Shown here one piece after another: positions 32,021 to 40,087 of a stretch of DNA of 64,000 bases. The notes under the pieces are model-generated. The model had not been told where the DNA came from. It saw only the letters and a list, made by a program, of their open reading frames with translations, and did no database searches. Made by a program: the position numbers and the translations under genes. How positions within the stretch are numbered: position 1 is the stretch's first letter; the number at the start of each line of letters is the position of its first letter. Origin of the DNA: Vulcanimicrobium sp035943995. GTDB taxonomy: Bacteria; Vulcanimicrobiota; Vulcanimicrobiia; Vulcanimicrobiales; Vulcanimicrobiaceae. The stretch spans positions 1 to 64,000 of the forward strand of contig DASZBS010000110.1 of assembly GCA_035943995.1 (NCBI GenBank). The letters are read 5' to 3'.

Positions 32021-32842
32021 CTGCTCGAAAACGTCACCCGCGCCACGCGCCGCGACGCGATCGGCTACGCCGCGCGCCGCCCGTACGACAACGTCTTCCT
32101 CCAATGGGTGCTCGAGGGCGGCCACGGCCCCGGCGCGTCCGACGACCTCGTGCTCCACCGCGACCAGCGCGGCCGCGTGAACGGGCTCGTGTACTACGGC
32201 GCGCAGCTCGTGATCGCCGCCGACGACGACAGCGCGCTCGACGCGTTCGCGGTCGAGACGCGCAGGCACCGCGGGCTGCGCAGCTTCGTCGGGCCAAAAG
32301 ACGCCGTCGACGGGCTGTGGGCGCGCGTCCAGGGCTGGCACCCGCAGCCGGTGATGGTCCGCGACACGCAGCCGCTCTACGTCGTCGCGCCGGACGCGCT
32401 GCGCGCCCCCGGCCCGGACGACGGCGTGCGGCGCGCGCGCCCCGACGACGTCGAACTCGTGGTGGAGAACAGCGGGCGCATGATCCTGGGCGAGCTGGGC
32501 TACGATCCGCGCATGAACCGCGCGGGCTTCACCGCCGCGGTGCGGCGCGCGATCGCGAACGGTCTGTGGTGGGTGTACGTCGTCGACGGCGTGCTGCGCT
32601 TTCAGATCAACGTCGGCCCGCGCAGCGCCGCGACCGCGCAGCTGCAAGGCGTGTGGACGCCGCCCGAGCAACGCGGCAAGGGCTACGCAACGTTCGCGCT
32701 CGGTGCGATCGCACGGCAGCTGCTCACCACGGAGGCGACGCTCTCGCTGTACGTCAACGGCTTCAACGCACCAGCGATCGCGCTCTACGAACGGCTCGGC
32801 TTCAGCCGCGCCGGCACGTTCGCGACGTACCTGTTTCCGTGA
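32021..32842 (+). CDS. GNAT family N-acetyltransferase (DUF4081-like N-domain)
   Basis: The C-terminal half is a GNAT domain: LQGVWTPPEQRGKGYATFAL is the acetyl-CoA-binding motif A, and SLYVNGFNAPAIALYERLGF is motif B. The N-terminal half resembles the DUF4081 domain and already starts at RRDAIGYAARRPYDNVFLQW, upstream of the first GTG (32108). No ATG, GTG or TTG exists in the open frame from its stop at 31991, so CTG 32021, preceded by GGAAGA, is proposed. The protein would then be 273 residues. It lies 22 bp after the anti-sigma gene and is coupled to the next gene. Confidence 0.8.
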   Translation: MLENVTRATRRDAIGYAARRPYDNVFLQWVLEGGHGPGASDDLVLHRDQRGRVNGLVYYGAQLVIAADDDSALDAFAVETRRHRGLRSFVGPKDAVDGLWARVQGWHPQPVMVRDTQPLYVVAPDALRAPGPDDGVRRARPDDVELVVENSGRMILGELGYDPRMNRAGFTAAVRRAIANGLWWVYVVDGVLRFQINVGPRSAATAQLQGVWTPPEQRGKGYATFALGAIARQLLTTEATLSLYVNGFNAPAIALYERLGFSRAGTFATYLFP

Positions 32843-33909
32843 GGCGCGATCGTCGCAGGCGCGGTTCCGCGCGCCTCGCGTTCGCGCTGGACGCTGTCGC
32901 GATCGTTCTCGCGTGGATCGCCGCGGCGGCGCCGCTGCCGCGCGCGTGGGTCGAGCACGCCTACGCGAACGGGCTGTTCGCCGCGCTGAACCGCGCGTTC
33001 GTGCCACTGACGGATCGCGTCCCCTTCGCGGTGAGCGACGTGGAAGGCGCGGGCGTGCTGATCGCGGCGGTCGTGTGGTGGGTGCGCGCGATCCGGCGCG
33101 CGCCGCGCGGCCGCAAGCGGCGCACGGTGCTCACGCTCGTCGCGCACACCGCCGGCTTCGCCGCGCTCTTGATCGTGCTGTTCGAGCTGGTGTGGGGGAT
33201 CGACTACCGCCGCGCGACCGTCACCGAACGCGTGCGGTACAGCGAGGCGCGCGTGACGAACGAAGCGGTCGCGCGCTTCAGCGAGCGCATCGTCGACACG
33301 CTCAACGCGAACGTGGCCGCCGCGCACGCGGAGACGCTCGACCGCGAGAAGCTGCGCGCCGCGTTCGAGCCCGTGGTACAACGGCTGGGCGATGATTGGG
33401 ACGTCGCGGTCGCGGTGCCCAAGACGACGGTGCTGCAGCCGTATTACGACGCGGCCGGCATCGGCGGGCAGTACTCGCCGTTCGGCTTCGAGACGCTGCT
33501 CAACGCGTCGTTCCTCCCGGTCGAAGCCCCGCGCGCAATCGCGCACGAGTGGGCGCACGTCGGCGGCTTCACCAACGAGGGCGACGCGAACTACATCGGC
33601 ACGCTCGCGTGCCTGCGCTCGAACGATCCGCTGATCCGCTACTCCGGTGCGTACTGGACGTACGGCGAGCTGCCCGAGTCGGAGCGCCGCCGCCTGCGGC
33701 TCGACCCGCGCGTGATCGCCGACTTCCGCGCCGGCCGCGAGCGCTTCTTGCGCCACTACAAACCGCAGATCTTCGCCCTGCAATGGCGGTTCTACGACCG
33801 CTACCTGCGCAGCAGCGGCGTCGCAGGCGGCGTCGCATCGTACGGCCTCTTCTTGAAGCTGCTGGTGGGCACACAGCTGGACGATCAGGGGTTGCCGGTG
33901 GTGCGGTAG
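32839..33909 (+). CDS. DUF3810 family membrane-anchored putative zinc protease
   Basis: GTG 32839 overlaps the TGA of the GNAT gene. The N-terminal 110 residues hold about three hydrophobic helices. The outer domain contains the zincin motif HEWAH followed by VGGFTNEGDANYIG, a Glu/Asn-rich segment usual in DUF3810. It is the last gene of the sigma/anti-sigma/GNAT/DUF3810 cluster. A role in signal-dependent cleavage of envelope proteins is possible but not shown. A palindromic repeat follows. Confidence 0.8.
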   Translation: MRRDRRRRGSARLAFALDAVAIVLAWIAAAAPLPRAWVEHAYANGLFAALNRAFVPLTDRVPFAVSDVEGAGVLIAAVVWWVRAIRRAPRGRKRRTVLTLVAHTAGFAALLIVLFELVWGIDYRRATVTERVRYSEARVTNEAVARFSERIVDTLNANVAAAHAETLDREKLRAAFEPVVQRLGDDWDVAVAVPKTTVLQPYYDAAGIGGQYSPFGFETLLNASFLPVEAPRAIAHEWAHVGGFTNEGDANYIGTLACLRSNDPLIRYSGAYWTYGELPESERRRLRLDPRVIADFRAGRERFLRHYKPQIFALQWRFYDRYLRSSGVAGGVASYGLFLKLLVGTQLDDQGLPVVR

Positions 33910-33915
33910 GCCCAT

Positions 33916-33981
33916 GTCACCCTGAGCCCGTCGAAGGGTGCGCCACGATCGTGGCACATGCTTCGACAAGCTCAGCATGAC
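33916..33981. repeat. dispersed palindromic (REP-like) element
   Basis: An imperfect 66-bp palindrome: GTCACCCTGAGC at the left end and GCTCAGCATGAC at the right end, with GTCGAAG/CTTCGAC and GCCACGATCGTGGC inside. The core CTGAGC-N-TCGAAG palindrome resembles dispersed palindromic elements common in many bacterial genomes. It occupies the gap between two convergent genes, where it may act as a terminator. Confidence 0.8.
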
Positions 33982-33993
33982 CAAATGCGGACG

Positions 33994-34803
33994 CTACGAA
34001 AACGCGGGGGTCAGGCGGCGTGCGTTTTCCGTCGTGATCGCGTGCAGCGTCGCGTCGTCGAGGCCGAGCGCGCGCAGGCCGCGCAGCTCGCCGTCGTACG
34101 GGTACGGGATGTTCGGGAAGTCGGTGCCGTACACGAGCTGGCGCGCGACGCGCTCGACGTCGGCCCGCGTGATCTGCGGCCGCATGGACGACATCGGTGC
34201 GAACGCCATCGTCGTGTCGAGGAACAGCCGTGGCTCGTGCCGCGCCAGCTCGATGTAGCGCTGCTGGTCCGGGATGCCGAAGTGCGCGACCACGATGCGC
34301 AGCGACGGATGCGCTTCCAGCACGCGCGCGATGCGCGCCGGCGCATCGTTCGTCTCGTTCGCCCATGGGATGCGGCCCGCGTGCACGAGCACGAACCCGT
34401 CGTGCTCGGCCACTGCGTCGAGCGCGCCGGAGAGCCGCGGATCGTCGAGCTCGAAGCCTTGCACGTCCTCGTGTACCTTCACGCCCGCGCAGCCGGCGCG
34501 CAGCGCGTCGCGCATGTCGCCCGCCGGATCGGGGTCCTCGACGTGCACGGTGCCCAGCGGCACCGCTCCGTCGCCGAGCTCGCGCGCGGTGTCGGTGAGC
34601 CACGCGTTGAGGTCGCGCGCGATGCCCGGCTTGTGCGCGTAGGAGAAGAACGCGAACCGCTCGACGCCGTGCTCGTGCAGCACGCGCGCGACGTCCCGCG
34701 GTTCGGTCGGGTGCTCCAGCACCCATGGCGAATGCGTGGCGAACCAGCGCCGGATCGCGGCGAACAGCCGCGGCGGATGCAAGTGCGTGTGGACGTCGAT
34801 CAC
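33994..34803 (-). CDS. amidohydrolase 2 family metal-dependent hydrolase
   Basis: GTG 34803 gives a start immediately before the metal motif IDVHTHLHP, the usual N-terminus of this family; an upstream ATG at 34872 adds a less likely Arg-rich stretch. Further ligands are GVKVHED, VLVHAG, VVAHFG, and YGTDFPNIPYP with the conserved Asp. Members are often decarboxylases or hydrolases of aromatic acids or lactones. The substrate is unknown. It is divergent from OsmC with about 80 bp between starts. Confidence 0.86.
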   Translation of the reverse strand: MIDVHTHLHPPRLFAAIRRWFATHSPWVLEHPTEPRDVARVLHEHGVERFAFFSYAHKPGIARDLNAWLTDTARELGDGAVPLGTVHVEDPDPAGDMRDALRAGCAGVKVHEDVQGFELDDPRLSGALDAVAEHDGFVLVHAGRIPWANETNDAPARIARVLEAHPSLRIVVAHFGIPDQQRYIELARHEPRLFLDTTMAFAPMSSMRPQITRADVERVARQLVYGTDFPNIPYPYDGELRGLRALGLDDATLHAITTENARRLTPAFS

Positions 34804-34880
34804 ATCGCGCCAAGAGCGGATGCGTGCGGCGCGGGGTTGCAGCGCAACCGTTCGCACGCCGCGCGGAATCACGGGGCATC

Positions 34881-35324
34881 ATGCAAACTCCAACCGACGT
34901 CACGCGCACCGCATCGGTCCACTGGGAGGGCGACGTGTCTCGCGGCAAAGGCACCGTCACGGCCGAGAGTGGTTTCGTAACCGCGGACTACTCGTTCGGC
35001 ACGCGCTTCAGCGGCGACCCGGGGACGAATCCCGAGGAGCTGCTGGCCGCGGCGCACGCCGCGTGCTTCACGATGGCGCTGAGCCTGGCGCTCACCCGCG
35101 ACGGTCACCCGCCGACGACGATCGACACCAAGGCGGCCGTGTTGCTGCACCGCGACGACCAAGGCGTCACGATCCCGCGGATCAACCTCACGGCCACGGT
35201 CACGGCGCCGGGCGTCGATGCAGAAGAGTTCCAGCGGCTCGCCAAGGGCGCGAAGCAAAATTGCCCCGTCAGCCGAGCGCTCAATGCGGTCGAGATCGAG
35301 CTCGACGCGCAACTCAATCCTTAA
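34881..35324 (+). CDS. OsmC-type peroxiredoxin
   Basis: A 147-residue OsmC/Ohr-fold thiol peroxidase. The peroxidatic and resolving Cys residues are in HAACFTM and QNCPVS, and NPEELLAAAH supplies the typical helix. OsmC proteins reduce organic hydroperoxides at the cell interior. GGGG lies before ATG 34881. The length fits the family (139-150). Confidence 0.9.
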   Translation: MQTPTDVTRTASVHWEGDVSRGKGTVTAESGFVTADYSFGTRFSGDPGTNPEELLAAAHAACFTMALSLALTRDGHPPTTIDTKAAVLLHRDDQGVTIPRINLTATVTAPGVDAEEFQRLAKGAKQNCPVSRALNAVEIELDAQLNP

Positions 35325-35359
35325 CCTTTCGGTACGGTCGGGCCGCCAGGACAAAGCCC

Positions 35360-36256
35360 GTGAAGGTCGCACCTCCCACGGTCATGCAAATCGCCTCCGC
35401 CAAGCAGCGGCTTCCTCGTTGGACCACGTTCGCCGGCCTCGCCGTCGTGCATCTCGGCGCGCTGTGCGCTTTCATCCCGGGCACGTTCCACTGGAGCGCG
35501 CTGATCGTGATGGTCGTGCTTTACTACACGACGGGTGCGTGGGGCATCTGCCTCGGCTATCATCGTCTGCTCACGCATCGCAGCCTCAAGCTGGCGAAGC
35601 CGCTCGAGTATGCGGCGGCGATCCTCGGCACGTTGGCGCTGCAAGGCGGCCCGATCGACTGGATCGCGACGCATCGCGCGCACCATGCGCACACCGACAA
35701 GGACGGCGATCCGCACGACATCCATCGCGGCCTCATGTGGAGCCATTTCGAATGGCTCTACAAGCCCAACGACGCGATGCTCTCGCCGGCCGAGCAGGTC
35801 CGGCTCGCGCCCGATCTGGCGAACGACAAGTTCTATCAGTTCCTCGAGAACTCGTACCTCTGGTGGACGGTCGCGCTCGCAGCCGTACTCTTCGCGGTCG
35901 GCGGCTGGTCGTGGCTGATCTGGGGCGTTTTCGTGCGCATCGTGATCACGTATCACATCACGTGGCTGGTCAACAGCGCCGCGCACCATAGCGGCTACCA
36001 GAGCTTCCGCACCGGCGACAAGTCGACCAACAACTGGTGGGTCGCATTCCTGGCGTGGGGCGAAGGCTGGCACAACAACCACCATGCGTTCCCGTTCAGC
36101 GCGCGCCACGGACTGCGCTGGTTCGAGATCGACTTCACCTGGTGGACGATCAAGGTCCTCGCGTGGCTGAAGCTGGCGCGCGACGTCAAGCTGCCGACGC
36201 CGCAGATGATGCAGCGCATGCAGTTGCAGCCGCAGACGCAGCGCGAACGCGCGTAG
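35360..36256 (+). CDS. acyl-CoA/fatty acid desaturase (delta-9 type)
   Basis: The three His boxes of membrane fatty-acid desaturases are present: HRLLTH, HRAHHAH and HNNHH, spaced as in stearoyl-CoA desaturases. About four hydrophobic helices are seen. GTG 35360 is the start with AGGA about eight nt upstream; ATG 35384 is an alternative. The di-iron enzyme introduces a cis double bond in acyl chains, adjusting membrane fluidity. A tRNA-Sec gene lies on the opposite strand just downstream. Confidence 0.9.
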   Translation: MKVAPPTVMQIASAKQRLPRWTTFAGLAVVHLGALCAFIPGTFHWSALIVMVVLYYTTGAWGICLGYHRLLTHRSLKLAKPLEYAAAILGTLALQGGPIDWIATHRAHHAHTDKDGDPHDIHRGLMWSHFEWLYKPNDAMLSPAEQVRLAPDLANDKFYQFLENSYLWWTVALAAVLFAVGGWSWLIWGVFVRIVITYHITWLVNSAAHHSGYQSFRTGDKSTNNWWVAFLAWGEGWHNNHHAFPFSARHGLRWFEIDFTWWTIKVLAWLKLARDVKLPTPQMMQRMQLQPQTQRERA

Positions 36257-36277
36257 CGCAACGGCCGCCACGGCGCG

Positions 36278-36371
36278 TGGCGGGAACGTGTCGGAATCGA
36301 ACCGACCAGTCGCCTTGCGACGACCTCCACGGTTTTGAAGACCGGGCGGGCCACCAGACCCGTACGCTCCC
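36278..36371 (-). tRNA. selC: tRNA-Sec (anticodon UCA)
   Basis: A 94-nt tRNA on the minus strand. The 8-bp acceptor stem is GGGAGCGT/ACGTTCCC (one G-U pair), the D-stem is 6 bp with a 4-nt loop (CGGGTC TGGT GGCCCG), the anticodon loop is CTTCAAA, the variable arm is long, and the T-arm is GTCGG TTCGATT CCGAC. The encoded 3' end is G-CCA. The 8-bp acceptor and 6-bp D-stem with anticodon TCA identify the selenocysteine tRNA. SelB is encoded at 61487-63388. Confidence 0.95.
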
Positions 36372-36430
36372 ACGATGGGGAGACGTATCGCCTGAAAGGC
36401 TTTGGGCCTTCGGGTAGCATTAGCCTCCGG

Positions 36431-37837
36431 GTGGAAAAACTCTCGACGTTATTGGTCGGCCTGCTCCTTGCTGCGTCACCTACGGGCTCCGCTCCGCTTG
36501 GCGACCGGATTACCGCCGCGGTCTCGAAGGTGATGCAGCGGCTGCCGGCCGGCGCCGCCGTGGGCGTGGTACGGAACGGACGGCTCGTCTACGCCAAGGG
36601 CTTCGGGCTGCGCGACGTCGCGGCACACAAGCCCGTCGACGCCGGCACGCAGTTCGAGATCGGTTCGGTAAGCAAGCAATTCACGGCAGCGGCGATCCTG
36701 CAGTTGAAGGAAGTCAAGAAACTCGCGCTCGATGACGCGCTCGCGAAGTATTTGCCGTCGTTTCCGCACGCGCGCGACGTGACACTGCGCCAGCTGCTCA
36801 ACCAAGTCTCGGGTATGCCGGACTATTTCGACGTCAAAGGCGCCGAGACGATCTTCTCCTCGGCACCGGGCGGCATCGAAAAAGTCGCCGCTTACGCGAA
36901 GGGACCACTCCACTTCAAGCCGGGAACGCAGTGGCAGTACAGCAACACGAACTACTACGTTCTCGGTCGCGTGATCGAGATCGTCTCCCGCCGATCGTAT
37001 CAGGCCTACGTGCGGGAGCAGCTGTTTGCTCCCGCCGGGATGTCGCATTCGGATTTCGTGAGCAACGAATCCAAGCTGAGCGATTTCGCGACCGGGTATT
37101 GGCGAGGGCCAGATCAGAAAGGCCGGACGCGCCCTGCGCCGCCGATCCTCGAATCGTGGGCCGGCGGCGCGGGGGCGATCGTCTCGACGGTCGGCGATGT
37201 AGCCGCCTGGGATACGGCGCTGGCGCGCGGCAAGATCGTGACCCGCGACGACTACGTCCTGATGTCCACACCGTTCAGGCTGAGCAACGGCGGGTCGACC
37301 GCCTATGGAATGGGGCTGGGGATCGACGAACTGGACGGTCACGAGCGCGTGTGGCACAACGGTGAAACGAACGGAGCGGTGGCGATGAACGCGACGTATC
37401 CGCGCGACGACGTCGCCATCATCGTCGTCGAAAACAGCCTCGGTGTCGATCCGAAGCAGATCGAAACCGCGGTCTTCGCGGCGATGTTTCCCGACGCCGC
37501 CGCGGCGGCGGACAAACCCGCCCAAAGCGAGGACCCGGCCGTGCGCGCTCACGTTCTGCACCTGATCGACGAGATGCTGCGCGGTTCGATACCGGCGGGC
37601 GAGATGTCGGCGCAGTTTCAGAAAATTGCGACGTACGACGTGCAAAAGCATATCGCGGAGCAACTCGCGCCGCTCGGAACACCGAAAGCAGTGATCTTCA
37701 CGGGCAAGGGCGACAGGCCGGCCGCGGTGCGGTATACCTACCGCGTGCAGTTCGCGAGCCGGTCGATGACGCTCGTCTTCATCATCGACAAGAAGACGAA
37801 CCTACTCGACACGATGGGAATCCGCAAGCCGGAGTAG
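36431..37837 (+). CDS. serine hydrolase (beta-lactamase family)
   Basis: GTG 36431 starts a 468-residue protein with a signal peptide (EKLSTLLVGLLLAASPTGSA). SxxK is SVSK in FEIGSVSKQFT, motif 2 is YSN in WQYSNTNY, and motif 3 is HNG in VWHNGETNG. A 130-residue C-terminal extension follows. It is similar in architecture to the enzyme at 20870 but not a recent duplicate. Its upstream region overlaps the antisense tRNA-Sec gene. Confidence 0.88.
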   Translation: MEKLSTLLVGLLLAASPTGSAPLGDRITAAVSKVMQRLPAGAAVGVVRNGRLVYAKGFGLRDVAAHKPVDAGTQFEIGSVSKQFTAAAILQLKEVKKLALDDALAKYLPSFPHARDVTLRQLLNQVSGMPDYFDVKGAETIFSSAPGGIEKVAAYAKGPLHFKPGTQWQYSNTNYYVLGRVIEIVSRRSYQAYVREQLFAPAGMSHSDFVSNESKLSDFATGYWRGPDQKGRTRPAPPILESWAGGAGAIVSTVGDVAAWDTALARGKIVTRDDYVLMSTPFRLSNGGSTAYGMGLGIDELDGHERVWHNGETNGAVAMNATYPRDDVAIIVVENSLGVDPKQIETAVFAAMFPDAAAAADKPAQSEDPAVRAHVLHLIDEMLRGSIPAGEMSAQFQKIATYDVQKHIAEQLAPLGTPKAVIFTGKGDRPAAVRYTYRVQFASRSMTLVFIIDKKTNLLDTMGIRKPE

Positions 37838-37877
37838 GCCCCACGGATGTGGAATCGGGCTCGTGAAGGGAGGCCCG

Positions 37878-37976
37878 ATGGATCATCCCGGACATCTCTG
37901 GAGCATGGTGACGGCCCTAGCGGCCGTCGTCACGACGGCATTCGCCATAGGAAAGTATTTCGGATCGCATCCGTGA
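37878..37976 (+). CDS. small single-pass membrane protein, 32 aa
   Basis: GAAGGGAGG precedes ATG 37878 at about 4 nt. The 32-codon frame begins MDHPGHLWSMVTALAAVV, continues hydrophobic (TTAFAIGKYFG) and ends HP. This is one membrane-spanning helix with charged ends. The upstream ATCGGGC (37854-37860) and GCCCGAT (37873-37879) form a hairpin whose loop holds the ribosome site. Too short for family recognition. Confidence 0.5.
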   Translation: MDHPGHLWSMVTALAAVVTTAFAIGKYFGSHP

Positions 37977-37986
37977 CGCGCTTGCG

Positions 37987-40086
37987 GTGAAGCGCCTGCT
38001 GCGCGTCGCGCCTGCGGTGCTCGGAACCGCGTTCTTCCTCATCCCGCTGTTCCCGGCGTTCATCACGCTCACCACTGCGGGCGTTCCGGGCGTTTCGCTG
38101 CTGCCCAAGCCGCTTGCGCTCGCCCTTCTCGCGCTCGCCTGCGCGATCGCGGTGTACTTCGGGCTGGCGCTCGCGACGACGCGCGGCGAACGGGCGCCGA
38201 CGCTGGTGCCGCTCGCGATGTTTCCCGCCGCCGCCGGCGTTGCGGCGCTGCTGGGTTTCGATGCGCGCGCGGGCGCACTTTTCATCGCGATCCTCGCGGC
38301 CGGTTTGATGTGGCACGTGATGATCTTGCGGTTCTTTCGCGCGCCGCACGTTGCAACGGCGATCTACGGATCGTTTCTCGCGTCGGGCGCGCTCGCTGCG
38401 GCTGTCGCCGTCGGGATGGTCTTGGCGAAAACGCCGGCCGGACTGTACACCGTCGGCCACGGGCGCGCGATCGGGACGTTCATCGTGCCGGGCGAGCTGG
38501 CGGGATATTTGATCATCTACCTTCCGTTCGCGTACGCGCTCGCGATCGGCGCGCCCCACCGTTTGCGCACGCTCGCGCGCGCCGGCCTGGTCCTCGGGGC
38601 CGCCGCGTTCGTGCTGACGTTCTCGCGCGCCGGGTGGGTGGGGATGGTCGCGGCGATTGCGTTTTTCGTCTTCATGCAGCAGGGACGGCGCGGCGCGCGG
38701 TATGCGATCGCCGTCGTCGGCGTCGCGATCGTCGTGCTGGGCTTCGTCTTCAACTCGCACCACGATCCGTCGGAGAACTTCACCCGCCTCTCGATCTGGC
38801 AAGCGGCGCTCGCCACGATCGCGCGTTTCCCGCTGACGGGGGTCGGGCCGTTCGAGTTCTCGACGGTGTACGGGCTGGTTCGCCTCCCCGACGCGGAGCC
38901 TGCCGCATTCCACGCGCACAGCTTCCTGCTGACGGTGGCTGCCGAAGCCGGGCTCGCCGGCGTGGCCGCGGTCGCGTTCGGCTGGTGGCGTTTCGTCGCT
39001 GTGTTTCGCGAGCGGTTGCGGCATGCGTCCGCACCGCCGGCGCTTGCGCTTGCAATCGCCGCTGGGCTGGTGGGAACGTGGGTGCAGGGCCTCATCGACA
39101 TGGTGAGCGTCGTTTTGTTCGCGCTGTGGCTTCCGTTCATGGCGCTGGCGCTCGTCACCACGGATGCCGAAGCGAGCGCCGCGGCTCCGAAGGATGAACG
39201 CCCGGCGCACGGGCGGCTTCCGCGCAGTGCGCGCGCGGCGATCGCCGTCGCACTTTGCATCGGCATCGCGATCGGCGGATTCGTGCAGCTCGGTTCCGAC
39301 GCCGTGTTCGCCCGCGCCGCGGCGCCCGTCTCGCTCCCGGCACGTCTTCCGCCCGGCTTGGGTACGCGGATCTACGAAACGCTGGAACGTGTCGCGCCGC
39401 TCCCGTTCGTCGAAGCGATGCTCACCGACGACGCGCTCGCGCGCGGCGACCTGGCGGCGGCAGCGGCGCACGCAGCGCGCATGCCCGCCGGCACCCTGCG
39501 CAACGAAGACGAAGCGCGCATCGCGCTCGCGCGCGGCCGGCACGACGAAGCGGTCCGGCGTTTCCTCGAAGCGGGCGACGACGCGGCGCTGCAAGCCGAC
39601 GTCATGCAGTTGATGAACACCGGCCGCGGGCGCGAGGCGTACGCGCTCGAAGAACGCGTCCGGCAGCGGCTCGTCTCGTCGAAGACGCGCCCGAACGCCG
39701 TCGCCGACAGCTGGTGGCGACTCGGACGGCTGGCCGTGCGCATGCACGACCTGCCTGAAGCCGAGCGCGACTATGCTCGCGCCCGCGCGCTCGCGCCGTT
39801 CAATACGAAATATCTCATCGAGTCCGGGATGCTCGCCCTGCAGCGGCATCGCGCCGACGCGGCGCACGCACTTTTCGCTCGCGCCGTCGAGATCGATCCC
39901 GCGAGCGCCGACGCCGTCGCCGGGATGGGGCTCGCGGCACTCGACCGCGGCGACCGAACCGAGGCGGCGCACCTCGCCGAGCGCGCCGCCCACCTCAACG
40001 CGCGCGCGTCGCTCGCCCTGCGATTGCAGCGCCGCCTTCGCGAGAACCGTAGCGGCCTCGTTCCCGCGCCCGGCGAAACGCGGTGA
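37987..40086 (+). CDS. O-antigen ligase-like (Wzy_C) protein with TPR C-terminus
   Basis: A 699-residue protein: about 12 membrane helices, including the family segment VGPFEFSTVYGL with HAHSFLLTVAAEAGLAGVA, then a periplasmic part with tetratricopeptide-like repeats (ADSWWRLGRLAVRMHDLPEAERDYARARAL; ALFARAVEIDPASADAVAGMG). Wzy_C proteins ligate or polymerise sugar-repeat chains at the outer face of the inner membrane. Start is GTG 37987. Its 3' end abuts the enolase-type gene by 1 bp. The TPR domain may bind partners. Confidence 0.85.
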   Translation: MKRLLRVAPAVLGTAFFLIPLFPAFITLTTAGVPGVSLLPKPLALALLALACAIAVYFGLALATTRGERAPTLVPLAMFPAAAGVAALLGFDARAGALFIAILAAGLMWHVMILRFFRAPHVATAIYGSFLASGALAAAVAVGMVLAKTPAGLYTVGHGRAIGTFIVPGELAGYLIIYLPFAYALAIGAPHRLRTLARAGLVLGAAAFVLTFSRAGWVGMVAAIAFFVFMQQGRRGARYAIAVVGVAIVVLGFVFNSHHDPSENFTRLSIWQAALATIARFPLTGVGPFEFSTVYGLVRLPDAEPAAFHAHSFLLTVAAEAGLAGVAAVAFGWWRFVAVFRERLRHASAPPALALAIAAGLVGTWVQGLIDMVSVVLFALWLPFMALALVTTDAEASAAAPKDERPAHGRLPRSARAAIAVALCIGIAIGGFVQLGSDAVFARAAAPVSLPARLPPGLGTRIYETLERVAPLPFVEAMLTDDALARGDLAAAAAHAARMPAGTLRNEDEARIALARGRHDEAVRRFLEAGDDAALQADVMQLMNTGRGREAYALEERVRQRLVSSKTRPNAVADSWWRLGRLAVRMHDLPEAERDYARARALAPFNTKYLIESGMLALQRHRADAAHALFARAVEIDPASADAVAGMGLAALDRGDRTEAAHLAERAAHLNARASLALRLQRRLRENRSGLVPAPGETR

Positions 40087-40087
40087 C

